64,000 nucleotides of DNA from contig NZ_CP098242.1 of the NCBI RefSeq assembly GCF_027118995.1, positions 806,001 through 870,000 on the forward strand, written 5' to 3'. The stretch is from Oxalobacter vibrioformis (GTDB lineage Bacteria > Pseudomonadota > Gammaproteobacteria > Burkholderiales > Burkholderiaceae_D). Positions 28,560-39,387 of this stretch are shown here, one piece after another; within the stretch, counting starts at the first letter, position 1, and every line of letters begins with the position of its first letter. The notes under the pieces were generated by a model. It was not told the DNA's origin and made no database searches. It worked only from the letters and a program-made list of their open reading frames with translations. The translations under genes and the position numbers were made by a program.

Positions 28560-30014
28560 TCAGGATTCACGAATCAGCAGGGATATCCCCCTATCCGCCC
28601 ACCAGTCACGCTCCCTTCCCAGCCAATAGGACAACGTCTGATGCTGCTTGAGCCATTTCTCAGGCATCAGGATTTCAATCCGTTTTTTCATCCGGAATCC
28701 GACCGCATCCACCGCTTCACTGACCCGTGAATGCATGAAGATCACGGCCAGGCGGATCGCCAGCACCGCCTTGACGGCATCCGGATTATCAAATATCCCG
28801 TTGAGCTTGCGCAGATTACCCTTCTGGGCAAGAACCAGCTTACCCATCTGCTTTTGCTCGCGCGCCGTAAACCCCGCAAGATCGGCATTTTCCACCAGAT
28901 AGGCACCATGCTTGTGGTAGTTGGAAGGCGAAACAAACATGCCGACTTCATGCATGAGCGCACTCCAGTGAAGAAGCTTTTTATACCTGTCCGAATCAGG
29001 GGCCATTTTTTCATAAAGCACGGTGGCCCAATCTGCCACGCGGGCAGCCCGCTTCCTGTCAGCCTTGTACCGCCGCATAAAACCCGAAACCGACTGTTCT
29101 CGCCTGTCATGCTCAGTGGACTGCAGGCACAGATCCCACATGATGCCCATACGTAAACCGGATTCAACTGGCACCATCACCGGCATTTTAAGGTCGGTCA
29201 TCAGGACAATCATGATGGAAAGCCCCCCAACCACCGATGCCGCACGTTCCGGCCTGAGGCCGGGAAAGCCGAGCTGGCTGATTTTTCCTGCCCGGATCAT
29301 CTGCAGGCGAAGCAGATCCAGATTTTTTGCCGTCAGCCTGCCGTCCCCGATCCCCATCGTGCTGATAAGCTCGGCAATGGCACGCATCGTGCCGGATGAG
29401 CCATAGGCCATCTTCCAGTGACGTTTATGGTAATAGGATTTGACATCTTCAAAATGACTGCGCGCCGAGAGAATCGCAGCATCAAAACCGGCAGCAGTGA
29501 TCACCCCGCCAGGGAAAAAATCCAGGCTTTGGCCCACGGTTCCCACACTGAACGATTCCACCCTTTCAATGGCCTCTCCCCTGCCACGGATCATTTCGGT
29601 TGAACCCCCGCCAATATCAATCACCAGGCGTCTTTCATCCGGCCTGGCGAGCAGATTGTCCACCCCCAGATAAATAAGCCGGCCCTCTTCCTCACCGGAA
29701 ATCACCTCAATCGGATAACCAAGGGCTGCTTCTGCCTGTACCAGAAAATCCGGCGCATTGACCGCGACCCGCAGCGTATTGGTGGCGACAGCACGAAGCA
29801 CACTGATAGGATACGGTTTTAAAATAGAACTGAGGCTGCGCAACGCATCCAGACCGCCCTGTATTGCTGCATCAGTCAGGTGATTGTTTTTGTCCAGTCC
29901 GGCAGCCAGCCGGTTGGGCTCCCGGGCGGCCCTGATGACCCGGATAGCACCATCCACATATTCACCGATCTGCAGGCGAAAACTGTTGGACCCCAGGTCA
30001 ATTGCGGAAAGCAT
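28560..30014 (-). CDS. ppx: Exopolyphosphatase
   Basis: Ppx removes terminal phosphates from polyphosphate and may also act on pppGpp. The 484-residue protein has the ASKHA ATPase-like N-terminus MLSAIDLGSNSFRLQIGEY, the catalytic Glu region EVISGEEEGRLIYLGV, LVIDIGGGSTEMIRG, and GSSGTMRAIAE. The C-terminal half is HD-like (LHWSALMHEVGMFVSPSNYHKH). It converges with the ppk-sixA-sulP unit, a common partnership, and lies downstream of the ZIP transporter gene on the same strand. Confidence 0.95.
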   Translation of the reverse strand: MLSAIDLGSNSFRLQIGEYVDGAIRVIRAAREPNRLAAGLDKNNHLTDAAIQGGLDALRSLSSILKPYPISVLRAVATNTLRVAVNAPDFLVQAEAALGYPIEVISGEEEGRLIYLGVDNLLARPDERRLVIDIGGGSTEMIRGRGEAIERVESFSVGTVGQSLDFFPGGVITAAGFDAAILSARSHFEDVKSYYHKRHWKMAYGSSGTMRAIAELISTMGIGDGRLTAKNLDLLRLQMIRAGKISQLGFPGLRPERAASVVGGLSIMIVLMTDLKMPVMVPVESGLRMGIMWDLCLQSTEHDRREQSVSGFMRRYKADRKRAARVADWATVLYEKMAPDSDRYKKLLHWSALMHEVGMFVSPSNYHKHGAYLVENADLAGFTAREQKQMGKLVLAQKGNLRKLNGIFDNPDAVKAVLAIRLAVIFMHSRVSEAVDAVGFRMKKRIEILMPEKWLKQHQTLSYWLGRERDWWADRGISLLIRES

Positions 30015-30040
30015 GGTTTTGTTCTCCCAACCCTGATTGA

Positions 30041-31003
30041 TTACCCCAGCATGGTATCAAGAACCATCATTAACGCAAACCCGACCAGAAGGCCGATCGT
30101 TGCAGGGGTCTGGTGCCCGTTGCGATGGGTTTCGGGAATCACTTCATGGGAAACAATAAAAATCATGGCGCCGCCGGCCAGTCCCAGGCCGACCGGATAG
30201 GAAATGGCCAGTCCGCTGGTGAGTCCGACACCGAGCAACGCACCAAAAAGCTCTGGAAGACCTGTCACTCCCGCCAGTAACACCGCACGAAGCCGTGAGA
30301 TGCCCGCACTTCTCAAGGCAAGGGCAACCGCCAGCCCTTCGGGGATATCCTGCAAAATAATCGCAGTCGTCAGCGGCAGGCCGACATTCATGTCACCCCG
30401 CGAAAAGCTCACACCGATAGCCATGCCCTCCGGCAGATTATGCAGTGCAATGGCGAAAACAAAAAGCCATAACCGGTTTACCCGCTCGTGTCCGGGACCA
30501 AATGTTCCCAGGGTGGTGTGAAGATGTGGCGTAAATTGCTCCAGGCTCAACATCAGGAAAATCCCGAGCGCCATCCCGAAAACAACAACCCCGGCACTCA
30601 TGACCCTGCTGCCCGTCATTTCCACCCCGGCCTGCAAACCTGGTAGCAGCAGGGAAAAAGCGCTCGCCGCCAGCATCATGCCTGCGGCAAATCCCAGCAT
30701 GGTATCTTCAACGGGCTGCGGAATTTTTTTGATCAGCAAGGCGGGAAGGGCGCCCGCAGCCGTCATCACAAAAGCAACCGTGCCGCCAATCATCGCCAAT
30801 TTGAGCGCCTGATCAAAAACCGGGTCGCCAATTTTCATCAGGCTGTGTATCAGCATGACGATAATCGCCGCAAACGATACGAACATACAGAGCGCTATCA
30901 TCCAGTGTTTGCGGGCATGATGCCGCATCGCAGTCCGCCAGCTGCCGTTGATGACGGCTGACAGATGCGTTTTCTCTATGAAACTTTTGTTTTTTTCACC
31001 CAC
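30041..31003 (-). CDS. ZIP-family metal transporter
   Basis: The 320-residue membrane protein has about eight helices. The metal-binding helices are obvious: FAIALHNLPEGMAIGVSFS and AIILQDIPEGLAVALAL, plus HEVIPETHRNGH. ZIP proteins of this type (ZupT/GufA group) bring zinc and other divalent metals into the cell. The frame begins at a GTG (31003), and an internal ATG at 30928 is an alternative that would trim a polar N-terminus. It ends 26 bp before ppx on the same strand, so the two may be cotranscribed. Confidence 0.88.
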   Translation of the reverse strand: MGEKNKSFIEKTHLSAVINGSWRTAMRHHARKHWMIALCMFVSFAAIIVMLIHSLMKIGDPVFDQALKLAMIGGTVAFVMTAAGALPALLIKKIPQPVEDTMLGFAAGMMLAASAFSLLLPGLQAGVEMTGSRVMSAGVVVFGMALGIFLMLSLEQFTPHLHTTLGTFGPGHERVNRLWLFVFAIALHNLPEGMAIGVSFSRGDMNVGLPLTTAIILQDIPEGLAVALALRSAGISRLRAVLLAGVTGLPELFGALLGVGLTSGLAISYPVGLGLAGGAMIFIVSHEVIPETHRNGHQTPATIGLLVGFALMMVLDTMLG

Positions 31004-31251
31004 TGGCTGTTCGTCTCGTTTTGTTAGTCTTCAAATAACAGGCGGCTCATCAGGCCGGTTGAGGCAATATACCATTATTTCCCGCTTTGTCCCGTGAAAG
31101 GGATTCCCCCATATTTACTTATCCGCATCAATTTTACTCTTTAAATAAATGGGGTAATATTCAGGATTCAGTCCGGGCGCTTCACCTTGATACGTCATCT
31201 TGTGCCTGTGTGTCTTGTTATGCGTCATTCATTTTGATTAAGGAGAAGAAC

Positions 31252-32181
31252 ATGAAAATTCTGGTTACCGGCGGTTGTGGAAACATGGGCGTCCACGTCG
31301 TGAAATCGCTGGCGAAAAAAGGGCACCAGGTACGCGTTCTGGACAAGGATGAAGACGGCCTGAAAAAACTGGCCGGTGACAATATCGAAACGATACCCGG
31401 CAATATGGCTGACAAAGAGCTGGTCAGGCAGGCCGTCAATGGCGTTGACGCCGTCCTGCATCTGGCATGGAGCTTTTCCGAGGGTTTCATTGACCTGCTC
31501 GATATCGACATCAAGGCTTACCAGTATATTCTGGATGCCGCAGTGGAATATGGTGTCAAGGACATCATCAATGCAACAACAGCCGTTTCCTATGGCAAAC
31601 CCGTAACCAATCCGGTTGATGAAACCCATCCCCACCTGGTCGAGCAATCCCGTAATCCCGCCTATGCCCTGGCCAAACTCATTACGGAAGAAATGAGCAA
31701 AATTTATACCGTGCAGCACGACATGGCGGTCAATAACGTCATGATCTGGTACGCCTACGGGGAAAGCATCGGGGGCCGCAATATCCGGGCAATGGCACGC
31801 GACGCCATTGAAAAAGGCGTCGTGGAAGTACCGGCAGGCAGTGGCGGTAATTTCCTGCAGTTGGATGACTTTGTCTCAGCCGTACTGGCTATCTTTGAAA
31901 AACGCCCGAAAGGCGAGCTTTTCAATCTGGGCAGCGTTTACCTGACCTGGGCGGAACTGGCACAACTCATCATCAATCATGCCAACCCCGAGGCAAAAGT
32001 AAACGCCGTACCCCATGACGAATGGAAAGGCAGCGCCTTTTTGGCGGATGACTGGCCCATCAGCACGAAAAAGGCCCAGGAAATGCTGCAATATCAGACC
32101 GGCCTGACACGTGAAAAAGCAATTGATGACCTGTCCAACGCATTGAAACAGTCAGTGGATGGTGTCAAGGCCACGCTCTGA
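31252..32181 (+). CDS. NAD-dependent epimerase/dehydratase (extended SDR)
   Basis: This short-chain dehydrogenase-like protein of 309 residues starts MKILVTGGCGNMGVHVV, the glycine-rich NAD-binding motif. Active-site residues are in NATTAVSYGKPVT (Ser/Tyr region) and AYALAKLITEEM (YxxxK). The family includes nucleotide-sugar epimerases, and the substrate is not evident. ATG 31252 follows AAGGAGAAGAAC, an excellent ribosome-binding site, and the longer frame to 31087 has no homology. It ends 6 bp before the start of the radical SAM gene. Confidence 0.88.
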   Translation: MKILVTGGCGNMGVHVVKSLAKKGHQVRVLDKDEDGLKKLAGDNIETIPGNMADKELVRQAVNGVDAVLHLAWSFSEGFIDLLDIDIKAYQYILDAAVEYGVKDIINATTAVSYGKPVTNPVDETHPHLVEQSRNPAYALAKLITEEMSKIYTVQHDMAVNNVMIWYAYGESIGGRNIRAMARDAIEKGVVEVPAGSGGNFLQLDDFVSAVLAIFEKRPKGELFNLGSVYLTWAELAQLIINHANPEAKVNAVPHDEWKGSAFLADDWPISTKKAQEMLQYQTGLTREKAIDDLSNALKQSVDGVKATL

Positions 32182-32187
32182 TTGATT

Positions 32188-33086
32188 ATGCCGCTGACGC
32201 CACCCATCACCTATATCGAGCCGCTTTTCCGTCCGCCCAGTGAGGCGCGTTCGCTTATCCTGCAGATCACCAACGGATGCAGCTGGAGCCGGTGCTCGTA
32301 TTGCGATATGTATACGCAGCCGCAAAAAAATTCAGCCTCAAACCGGAAGATGCGGTTTTGAAAGAAATCGAGTGGGCCGGACAGCACCTGTCCCGTGTGC
32401 GCCGTGTTTTTCTCGCGGACGGGGATGCACTGGTCCTGTCCACACGGCGCCTGCTGAACATTCTGCACGCTATCCGGGAACACCTGCCGCATGTCAGCCG
32501 CGTGGCATCTTACTGCCTTCCCCGCAACGTCGCCGGCAAATCGGATGAAGAACTGAAACAACTCCATAAAGCCGGCCTGGATCTTATCTACCTGGGTGCC
32601 GAATCCGGCGATGACTTTGTCCTGAAAAGCATCAACAAGGGTGAGACACAACAAAGCACCGTGGATGCGCTCAACCGGCTTGCAGATGCCGGTGTCAAAC
32701 GCTCTGTCATGATTATCAACGGTCTCGGCGGCGAGCGTTTCAGTGAGCAGCATGCGCTCAACTCGGCAGCTCTCGCCAACCAGACCCAGCCGGAATTTCT
32801 GGCCTCGCTGGTGATCAACCTTCCCCATGGGGATGCACGTCACCAGAAAGCATTCGAAGGGCAGTTTGACTACATGCAGCAGCCTTCTCTTTTTCGGGAA
32901 TTGCGCCAGTTTGTCAGTGCGCTGGAACTGAAATCCACCATTTTCAGAAGTGATCATGCCTCCAACCAATTGGTGCTGAAAGGCGTGCTGGGCAAGGATA
33001 AATCCCGGCTGATGGACCAGATCGATACGGCACTCAATGCCCCTCATGATGCCAACCTTCGCCCGGTCTGGATCAGGCCATTCTAA
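32188..33086 (+). pseudogene. Radical SAM protein, frame broken at an A7 tract
   Basis: From ATG 32188 the frame reads PLTPPITYIEPLFRPPSEAR and then the Fe-S motif TNGCSWSRCSYCDMYTQPQ, and it stops soon after a run of seven A at 32324-32330. The +1-related frame continues without a break with KKFSLKPEDAVLKEIEWAG to 33086 (LYLGAESGDDFVLKSINKG, GLGGERFSEQH). One more A would restore a single protein of about 299 residues. The cysteine motif lies in the first part and the rest of the barrel in the second, so neither fragment alone would work. It could be a true mutation, a slippage-controlled gene or a sequencing error. The substrate is unknown. Confidence 0.8.
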
Positions 33087-33109
33087 AAATTTATATTGGG
33101 ATAAAATTA

Positions 33110-33868
33110 TTAAATTGATTTCAACAAATCATTGACTGAGGCCTTAAGAACTTCCCACGAAGTTCTACAAGTGGCATTATCAAAATTTGCATTAGAAGTT
33201 ATCTCAACCCAAGGGTGTACAACATTACGAGATTCGCGTAAAGCATGTCCAAATTTAGCTCTATCACTCTTCAGCCAGCCGACATCTACAGCAACCTCAA
33301 TCAAAACATTAAGGCTCCAATTTTGAAGTGCGATGTCTTTTCCCGTTTTAGTGTCTTTTTGAGCTTTTGAAGATTTGTGAGCCGTTGCAGGATCCAGTTG
33401 AGCTCGAGCTAAGAGAAGAGCCTCCAAGATACTCCCCATCATAATAACCGCTGCTGTGTAGCATTCAACATGGACACATTTTTGTGCTTCACGCCATCTG
33501 CGAGTAATTACATCATTTAATAAGGGAAGCGTTGAAGTAAGCTTAGAAACATCTGGTGGTGACGTTATTATTTTTTTGGGTTTAATCGTTTCATTAGCTT
33601 CCAGAAAAGTTAGAGCACTTCGTATATGTCCAACAAGCGCTTCTAATCTAACTCTTCTGCTATTTTCTTGAAAGTTATGGTCTTCATCAAATCTAATTAC
33701 AAAATTTTTAGGAAGCCCATCAACACTCTCAATAATGTGTCTCACATCTCTTACTTTTGAATCAACATCTCTTAGCCCAATGAATTTTTCAAATGCAACG
33801 GCACCTGAAGGTAGTCTAATTTCTGAGAGAATTCTTCGAAGCAAAGAAATCGCTTGAGCCTGTTCCAT
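33110..33868 (-). CDS. HEPN-like hypothetical protein, AT-rich
   Basis: This 252-residue soluble protein is not recognised by name. The C-terminal half is helical and contains LRESRNVVHPW, in which Arg211 and His218 form R-x6-H, the pattern of HEPN ribonuclease domains. The stretch AAVIMMGSILEALLLARAQ resembles the helix that precedes this motif in HEPN/DUF4145-type proteins. The gene is much more AT-rich than its neighbours and sits between two chromosomal genes, which suggests horizontal arrival. No antitoxin-like partner was found next to it. A role in defence or RNA cleavage is a guess from the motif only. Confidence 0.6.
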   Translation of the reverse strand: MEQAQAISLLRRILSEIRLPSGAVAFEKFIGLRDVDSKVRDVRHIIESVDGLPKNFVIRFDEDHNFQENSRRVRLEALVGHIRSALTFLEANETIKPKKIITSPPDVSKLTSTLPLLNDVITRRWREAQKCVHVECYTAAVIMMGSILEALLLARAQLDPATAHKSSKAQKDTKTGKDIALQNWSLNVLIEVAVDVGWLKSDRAKFGHALRESRNVVHPWVEITSNANFDNATCRTSWEVLKASVNDLLKSI

Positions 33869-33888
33869 ATTTATAAAAATTTATATTA

Positions 33889-34347
33889 TCAGAACGGAAT
33901 ATCGTCATCCATGTCGGAAAGATTCGGTGCTCGGCTTGGCGCTGAACGCTGTGCATTACCGGAGGATTGCCTTGCTGATCCGCCCCTGTCTTCCACTGGC
34001 TCACCCTGCCCCGGACGGCTGCCCAGCATCTGCATCGTATCGGCAATGATTTCCGTCGCATACCGCTCGATACCTTCCTTGTCGGTATACTTCCGGGTTC
34101 TCAGCCGCCCTTCAATGTATACCTGCGATCCTTTTTTGAGATACTGCCCGGCAATCTCCGCCAGCTTGCCGAAAAATGACACCCGATGCCATTCTGTTGC
34201 CTCTTTCTGCTCACCGGAAGCCTTATCGCGCCAGCGATCGGTGGTTGCAACGGCAATACTGGTTACCTGCTCACCACTCGGCATATAACGATTTTCCGGA
34301 TCACGTCCCAGATTGCCGACAATGATGACTTTGTTGATTGATGCCAT
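33889..34347 (-). CDS. ssb: Single-stranded DNA-binding protein
   Basis: The 152-residue protein starts [20 protein letters not shown] and has the OB fold with [16 protein letters not shown]. The disordered Gly/Ser/Arg linker ends in the acidic tip DMDDDIPF, which binds partner proteins of replication and repair. ATG 34347 follows AGGAGAA. The gene is divergent from uvrA, and the SOS box between them could serve both. Confidence 0.96.
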   Translation of the reverse strand: MASINKVIIVGNLGRDPENRYMPSGEQVTSIAVATTDRWRDKASGEQKEATEWHRVSFFGKLAEIAGQYLKKGSQVYIEGRLRTRKYTDKEGIERYATEIIADTMQMLGSRPGQGEPVEDRGGSARQSSGNAQRSAPSRAPNLSDMDDDIPF

Positions 34348-34493
34348 AAGTTCTCCTGATGTTGATATTTTGCCTGTTTCTGATGTGCCTGGCGCCAAAT
34401 GAAGTTCATTATGCCAGAAGTTTTGGCATGTGCATGTGGTTTGTTCTGCCTCTCTGCCAAAGTTTTGCAAATGCGCTATAGTATCAAATTAAC

Positions 34494-34509
34494 CTGTATA
34501 AATAATCAG
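34494..34509 (+). promoter_or_regulatory. LexA (SOS) box upstream of uvrA
   Basis: CTGTATAAATAATCAG has the form CTG-N10-CAG with an AT-rich centre, as in LexA sites of proteobacteria. It ends 22 bp before the uvrA start and lies in the divergent ssb-uvrA region, the same position as in Escherichia coli. TATAGT at about 34477 may be a -10 element. Confidence 0.8.
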
Positions 34510-34531
34510 TTAACCAATAAAGATTTTCATC

Positions 34532-37399
34532 ATGGAAGAACGCGGAATCATTCTTGTCAGAGGCGCCCGCACGCACAACCTGAAAAACATCAATCTGGAC
34601 ATCCCCCGAAACAAGCTCATTGTCATCACCGGCCTTTCAGGTTCCGGCAAGTCTTCGCTCGCCTTCGATACCCTCTATGCCGAGGGGCAACGGCGTTACG
34701 TTGAATCGCTCTCCGCTTATGCCCGGCAGTTTCTGCAATTGATGGAAAAACCGGATGTCGACCTGATAGAAGGATTGTCGCCTGCCATCGCGATTGACCA
34801 GAAAGCCGCCTCGCACAACCCGCGCTCGACCATCGGTACCGTTACCGAAATCTATGACTACCTGCGCCTCCTGTTCGCCCGCGTCGGGACGCCACACTGT
34901 CCGAACCATCCCGAAATCGTACTGGCGGCCCAGTCTGTCTCCCAGATGGTGGACGCTGTCATGGCACTGCCGGAAGGCACCCGGCTCATGATTCTTGCGC
35001 CTGTCGTCAACAATCGTAAAGGCGAGCATGTTGACCTCTTTGAACAGATGCAGGCACAGGGATTTGTCCGCTTCCGGGTACAGAGTGGCACCAAAAAAGC
35101 GGATGTCTTTGATATGGAAAGCATTCCCAAACTGAAAAAAAATGAAAAGCACACGATTGATGTCGTTGTCGACCGCGTGCGTATCAATCCGGAAATCAAG
35201 CAACGGCTGGCAGAAAGCTTTGAAACCGCGCTGCGGATGGCAGATGGCCAGGCACTTGCCGTAGACATGGATTCCGGTGAAGAACAGATTTTTTCCAGCC
35301 AGTTTGCCTGCCCCATCTGCGGATTTTCCCTGCATGAGCTGGAACCCCGCATTTTTTCCTTTAATAACCCGATGGGCGCCTGTCCGGAATGCGATGGCCT
35401 GGGTCATATCGAATTTTTTGACCCCAAGCGGGTTGTGCTCTTTCCAGGCCTTTCGCTTGCATCAGGCGCCGTCAAGGGATGGGACCGGCGCAACCAGTTT
35501 TACTTCCAGATGCTGCAAAGCCTGGCAGCCTATTACGATTTCGACATTGACACGCCATTTGAGGAATTGCCCGAAAATGTTCGTGATGTGGTGCTTTTTG
35601 GCTCAGGCAGAGAAAAAATTCCGTTTACCTATATCAATGAAAGAGGCCGTCCCTGGCTGCGTGAGCACACCTTTGAAGGCATCATTAACAACCTGCAGCG
35701 TCGCTATCGTGAAACGGACTCAATGGCGGTACGCGAAGACCTGGCCAAACTGATCAATGAAAAAGAGTGTCCGTCGTGTCATGGCGCCCGGCTCCGTACT
35801 GAGGCCCGTTTTGTGACGGTCGGTAATGACGGGCAGGAGCGGGCCATCCATGAAATCACGCGCCTGCCACTGAATGAAACGCTGCATTATTTTGAAACAC
35901 TGGCCCTAACCGGCGCCAAAAAGGAAATTGCGGCACGGATTGTGAGCGAAATCATTTCCCGGCTGCATTTTCTGAATAATGTCGGGCTGGACTACCTCGC
36001 ATTGAACCGGGGAGCAGATACCCTCTCTGGCGGCGAATCCCAGCGTATCCGCCTGGCCTCGCAGATTGGCAGTGGCTTAACGGGTGTCATGTATGTGCTG
36101 GATGAGCCCTCCATCGGCCTTCACCAGCGGGATAATGACCGCCTCATAGCCACGCTCAAGCACCTGCGGGATATTGGCAATACCGTCCTTGTTGTTGAAC
36201 ATGATGAAGATGCGATCCGCACAGCCGATCACATCATTGACATGGGGGTCGGTGCCGGGGTTCATGGCGGCAATGTCGTTGTGCAGGGCGCGCCGGAATC
36301 GATCCTGCAATCCAAAACATCCCTGACGGCAAAATACCTGAATGGCGAACTCTCGATCCCGGTTCCCAAAAAACGCATCCGCCAGGATAAAAAAAGCCAA
36401 CTGGTGATAAAGGGCGCCAGTGGAAACAACCTGAAAGACATCACCTTCAAACTGCCTGTCGGACTGCTGACCTGTGTGACCGGTGTTTCCGGTTCCGGCA
36501 AATCCACGCTGGTAAATGACACCCTGTATGCCGCAGTCTCCCAGCATCTTTTCGGATCACAGACAGAACCGGCGCCTTTTGAATCGATCAGCGGACTGGA
36601 ACATTTTGACAAGGTTATCGCCGTTAATCAGGCACCCATCGGGCGAACCCCGCGTTCCAATCCGGCTACCTATACCGGGCTTTTCACCCCGGTACGCGAA
36701 CTCTTCTCCAATGTGCCCGCCTCTCGTGAGAGAGGATATACGCCAGGGCGATTCTCCTTCAACGTCAAGGGCGGCCGCTGCGAAGCCTGTCAGGGTGATG
36801 GTGTCATCAAGGTGGAAATGCACTTTCTGCCTGATATCTACGTGCCCTGCGATGTCTGCCATGGCAAACGCTATAACCGCGAAACGCTGGAAATCAACTA
36901 TCGGGATAAAAACATCTCTGAGGTGCTTGGCATGACAGTGGAAGAGGCTTTCGAGTTTTTCAAAGCGGTTCCGATGGTCGCCAGACGGCTGCAGACCCTT
37001 CTGGATGTGGGATTGGGCTATATCCGCCTCGGTCAAAGCGCCACAACGCTTTCCGGTGGTGAGGCACAGCGCGTCAAACTGTCCCTTGAGTTGTCCAAAC
37101 GGGATACTGGCCGCACCCTTTATATTCTGGATGAACCAACCACCGGACTGCACTTCCATGATATTGACCTGCTCCTGAAAGTCATCCATCGGCTGCGCGA
37201 CCAGGGCAACACCGTTGTCATCATTGAACACAATCTGGATGTGATCAAGACAGCCGATTGGATTGTGGATCTGGGACCGGAAGGCGGTGAGGGCGGAGGC
37301 CGTATTATCGCGACCGGCACACCCGAAGAACTCGCGAAAAACCCGGACAGTATTACCGGACACTATCTGGCGCCCATGCTGGGCAGGAAGAAAAAATAA
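34532..37399 (+). CDS. uvrA: Excinuclease ABC subunit A
   Basis: UvrA is the damage-recognition ATPase of nucleotide excision repair. The 955-residue protein has two ABC modules. Walker A sequences are [14 protein letters not shown] and [14 protein letters not shown], and signature motifs are [13 protein letters not shown] and [13 protein letters not shown]. Zinc-finger cysteines are in [20 protein letters not shown] and [22 protein letters not shown]. The length and all motifs are standard. The start at 34532 lies 22 bp downstream of the SOS box. Confidence 0.97.
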   Translation: MEERGIILVRGARTHNLKNINLDIPRNKLIVITGLSGSGKSSLAFDTLYAEGQRRYVESLSAYARQFLQLMEKPDVDLIEGLSPAIAIDQKAASHNPRSTIGTVTEIYDYLRLLFARVGTPHCPNHPEIVLAAQSVSQMVDAVMALPEGTRLMILAPVVNNRKGEHVDLFEQMQAQGFVRFRVQSGTKKADVFDMESIPKLKKNEKHTIDVVVDRVRINPEIKQRLAESFETALRMADGQALAVDMDSGEEQIFSSQFACPICGFSLHELEPRIFSFNNPMGACPECDGLGHIEFFDPKRVVLFPGLSLASGAVKGWDRRNQFYFQMLQSLAAYYDFDIDTPFEELPENVRDVVLFGSGREKIPFTYINERGRPWLREHTFEGIINNLQRRYRETDSMAVREDLAKLINEKECPSCHGARLRTEARFVTVGNDGQERAIHEITRLPLNETLHYFETLALTGAKKEIAARIVSEIISRLHFLNNVGLDYLALNRGADTLSGGESQRIRLASQIGSGLTGVMYVLDEPSIGLHQRDNDRLIATLKHLRDIGNTVLVVEHDEDAIRTADHIIDMGVGAGVHGGNVVVQGAPESILQSKTSLTAKYLNGELSIPVPKKRIRQDKKSQLVIKGASGNNLKDITFKLPVGLLTCVTGVSGSGKSTLVNDTLYAAVSQHLFGSQTEPAPFESISGLEHFDKVIAVNQAPIGRTPRSNPATYTGLFTPVRELFSNVPASRERGYTPGRFSFNVKGGRCEACQGDGVIKVEMHFLPDIYVPCDVCHGKRYNRETLEINYRDKNISEVLGMTVEEAFEFFKAVPMVARRLQTLLDVGLGYIRLGQSATTLSGGEAQRVKLSLELSKRDTGRTLYILDEPTTGLHFHDIDLLLKVIHRLRDQGNTVVIIEHNLDVIKTADWIVDLGPEGGEGGGRIIATGTPEELAKNPDSITGHYLAPMLGRKKK

Positions 37400-37404
37400 A
37401 CCGC

Positions 37405-39387
37405 TTATTTGAGCAGACGCTCTTCGGTCAGGGTAATCCCTTCAGACGTGCCACGAAGCACCAGCACGTCATCCGCCTCGATTTTCATGTCGGCGTAGGT
37501 TTCCAGCTTTTCCTTGCCGCGGCGTACCATGGTGACCTCGACATTGGAGGATGGTAACCCGAGATCGCGTAGCGTCTGTCCCACTGCATGGGATTCTGGG
37601 GGTATCCGTAATGAATGCAGGCGACGGTAGGTATCTTCATCCACCAGGCTGGCATCCGATTCGCCATGGAAATATTCCCTGAGTGAGACATAACGCTCCA
37701 TCCGTGCCTCTTGGGTGCGGCGCATCACCCGGCGAATGGGAATGCCAGCCGCCAAAAGCGCATGCGAGGTCAGCACCAGGCTACTCTCAATAGCCTCAGG
37801 CACAATCTCGTCAGCACCACCTTCCTTCAGGCGCTCAAAATCTGTGTCATCATGACTGCGGACAATCACCGGCAATGACGGCGCCAACTCCTTGGCGTAA
37901 TGCATGATTGTCAGTGCAGCATGGGTATTGGCAAACGTGATGACCAGTGAAGACGCACGATGAATACCTGCCGCAATCAGGCTCTCACGCCTTGTCGCAT
38001 CCGCATATGACACATGCTCACCAGCGGCTTCGGCTCTTCTGACACGCTCCAGATCCAGGTCAAGCGCGTGATAGGCGATTTTTTCATCACTCAAAAGCCT
38101 GGCGACACTTTGCCCTGTCCGGCCAAAACCGGCAATCACGACGTGTTGCTTGGTTCCCATGGTACTGCTGGCCAGTTGGGTCAATGCTAAAGACTGCAGC
38201 ATCCACTCATTGGCGGAAAATTTCATGACAACCCGGTCAGACGGAGCAATGATGAATGGCGCGGTAAGCATCGACAGCACCATAGATGCCAGAAGCACCT
38301 GAACCAGCCAGGGTTCCAGCATGTTGAGCCCACCCACCTGATTCAACAGAACAAAGCCGAATTCACCCACCTGAGCAAGCGCCAGCCCTGTGCGGATGCT
38401 GACACCTCTTGAAGCACCAAACATTTTGGTCAGCCAGGCGATCAGGACAAACTTGACGACAAAAAGTGCGATGATAAGCAGCAGGATTGCCCACCAGTGG
38501 GCAATCACCAGCCGGACGTTCAACAACATGCCTATCGTGATGAAATACAGCCCTAAAAGGACATCACGAAATGATTTGATATCAGCCTCAACCTCATGCT
38601 TGTATCGCGTCTCTGAGATCAGCATGCCAGCCATGAACGCACCCAATTCCAGTGAGAGACCAAAATGCTCCGTTATCCATGCCGCACCCAGCGTGATAAG
38701 CAACAGGTTGAGCATGAAAAGTTCCTGGGACTTTCTCCGTGCAACAAGGCTCAGCCATTTGCTCATCAGCTTCTGCCCGAAAAAGAGAATCGTTGCCATG
38801 ACCAGGATGGCCTTGCCTAACGCCAAGCCGATCACCATCCAGATATTGCCCGGATTGTTTGCCAGGGTAGGCACTAAAATGAGCAGAACAACAACGGCCA
38901 GATCCTGGAAAAGCAAAATGCCGATAATCCGTCGGCCATGCTCGCTTTCCAGTTCGAGTTTCTCAGCCAGCATCTTGGAGACGATCGCGGTTGAAGACAT
39001 GGCAATGGCACCACCCAATGCCAGCGCAGCATGCCAGCTGATATCAATGGCGGAAAAGAGATACGTGCACCCGAGACAGATCGCCATAGTGACCGCTATA
39101 GTGGTAACCACCTGACTTAGCCCGAGCCCGAAGACAAGTCGCCGCATGGCATAAAGCTGGGGCAGGGAAAACTCCAGCCCAATGGAGAACATCAGAAAGA
39201 CAACGCCATATTCGGCAAGACCACTGAGCGATTCGGCATCACTGACCAGCCGGGTCGAATGCGGCCCGATGATGATACCGACGGTGAGATAACCCAGAAT
39301 CGGGGGCAACTGAAGAATACGAAACACCACGACGCCAAGAACGGCGGCACCAAGCATCAGGATGACAAACGAAAGTGATGATTGCAT
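37405..39387 (-). CDS. Kef-type monovalent cation/proton antiporter with TrkA domains
   Basis: The 660-residue protein has a CPA2-type membrane domain of about twelve to thirteen helices (start FVILMLGAAVLGVVVFRIL), followed by a cytoplasmic TrkA-N/Rossmann domain (HVVIAGFGRTGQSVARLL, about 415-535) and a TrkA-C domain at the end. Family members exchange K+ or Na+ for protons and are gated by nucleotides or glutathione adducts. It resembles KefB/KefC and YbaL, and which one cannot be decided. It converges with uvrA with a 5-bp gap between stop codons. Confidence 0.9.
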   Translation of the reverse strand: MQSSLSFVILMLGAAVLGVVVFRILQLPPILGYLTVGIIIGPHSTRLVSDAESLSGLAEYGVVFLMFSIGLEFSLPQLYAMRRLVFGLGLSQVVTTIAVTMAICLGCTYLFSAIDISWHAALALGGAIAMSSTAIVSKMLAEKLELESEHGRRIIGILLFQDLAVVVLLILVPTLANNPGNIWMVIGLALGKAILVMATILFFGQKLMSKWLSLVARRKSQELFMLNLLLITLGAAWITEHFGLSLELGAFMAGMLISETRYKHEVEADIKSFRDVLLGLYFITIGMLLNVRLVIAHWWAILLLIIALFVVKFVLIAWLTKMFGASRGVSIRTGLALAQVGEFGFVLLNQVGGLNMLEPWLVQVLLASMVLSMLTAPFIIAPSDRVVMKFSANEWMLQSLALTQLASSTMGTKQHVVIAGFGRTGQSVARLLSDEKIAYHALDLDLERVRRAEAAGEHVSYADATRRESLIAAGIHRASSLVITFANTHAALTIMHYAKELAPSLPVIVRSHDDTDFERLKEGGADEIVPEAIESSLVLTSHALLAAGIPIRRVMRRTQEARMERYVSLREYFHGESDASLVDEDTYRRLHSLRIPPESHAVGQTLRDLGLPSSNVEVTMVRRGKEKLETYADMKIEADDVLVLRGTSEGITLTEERLLK

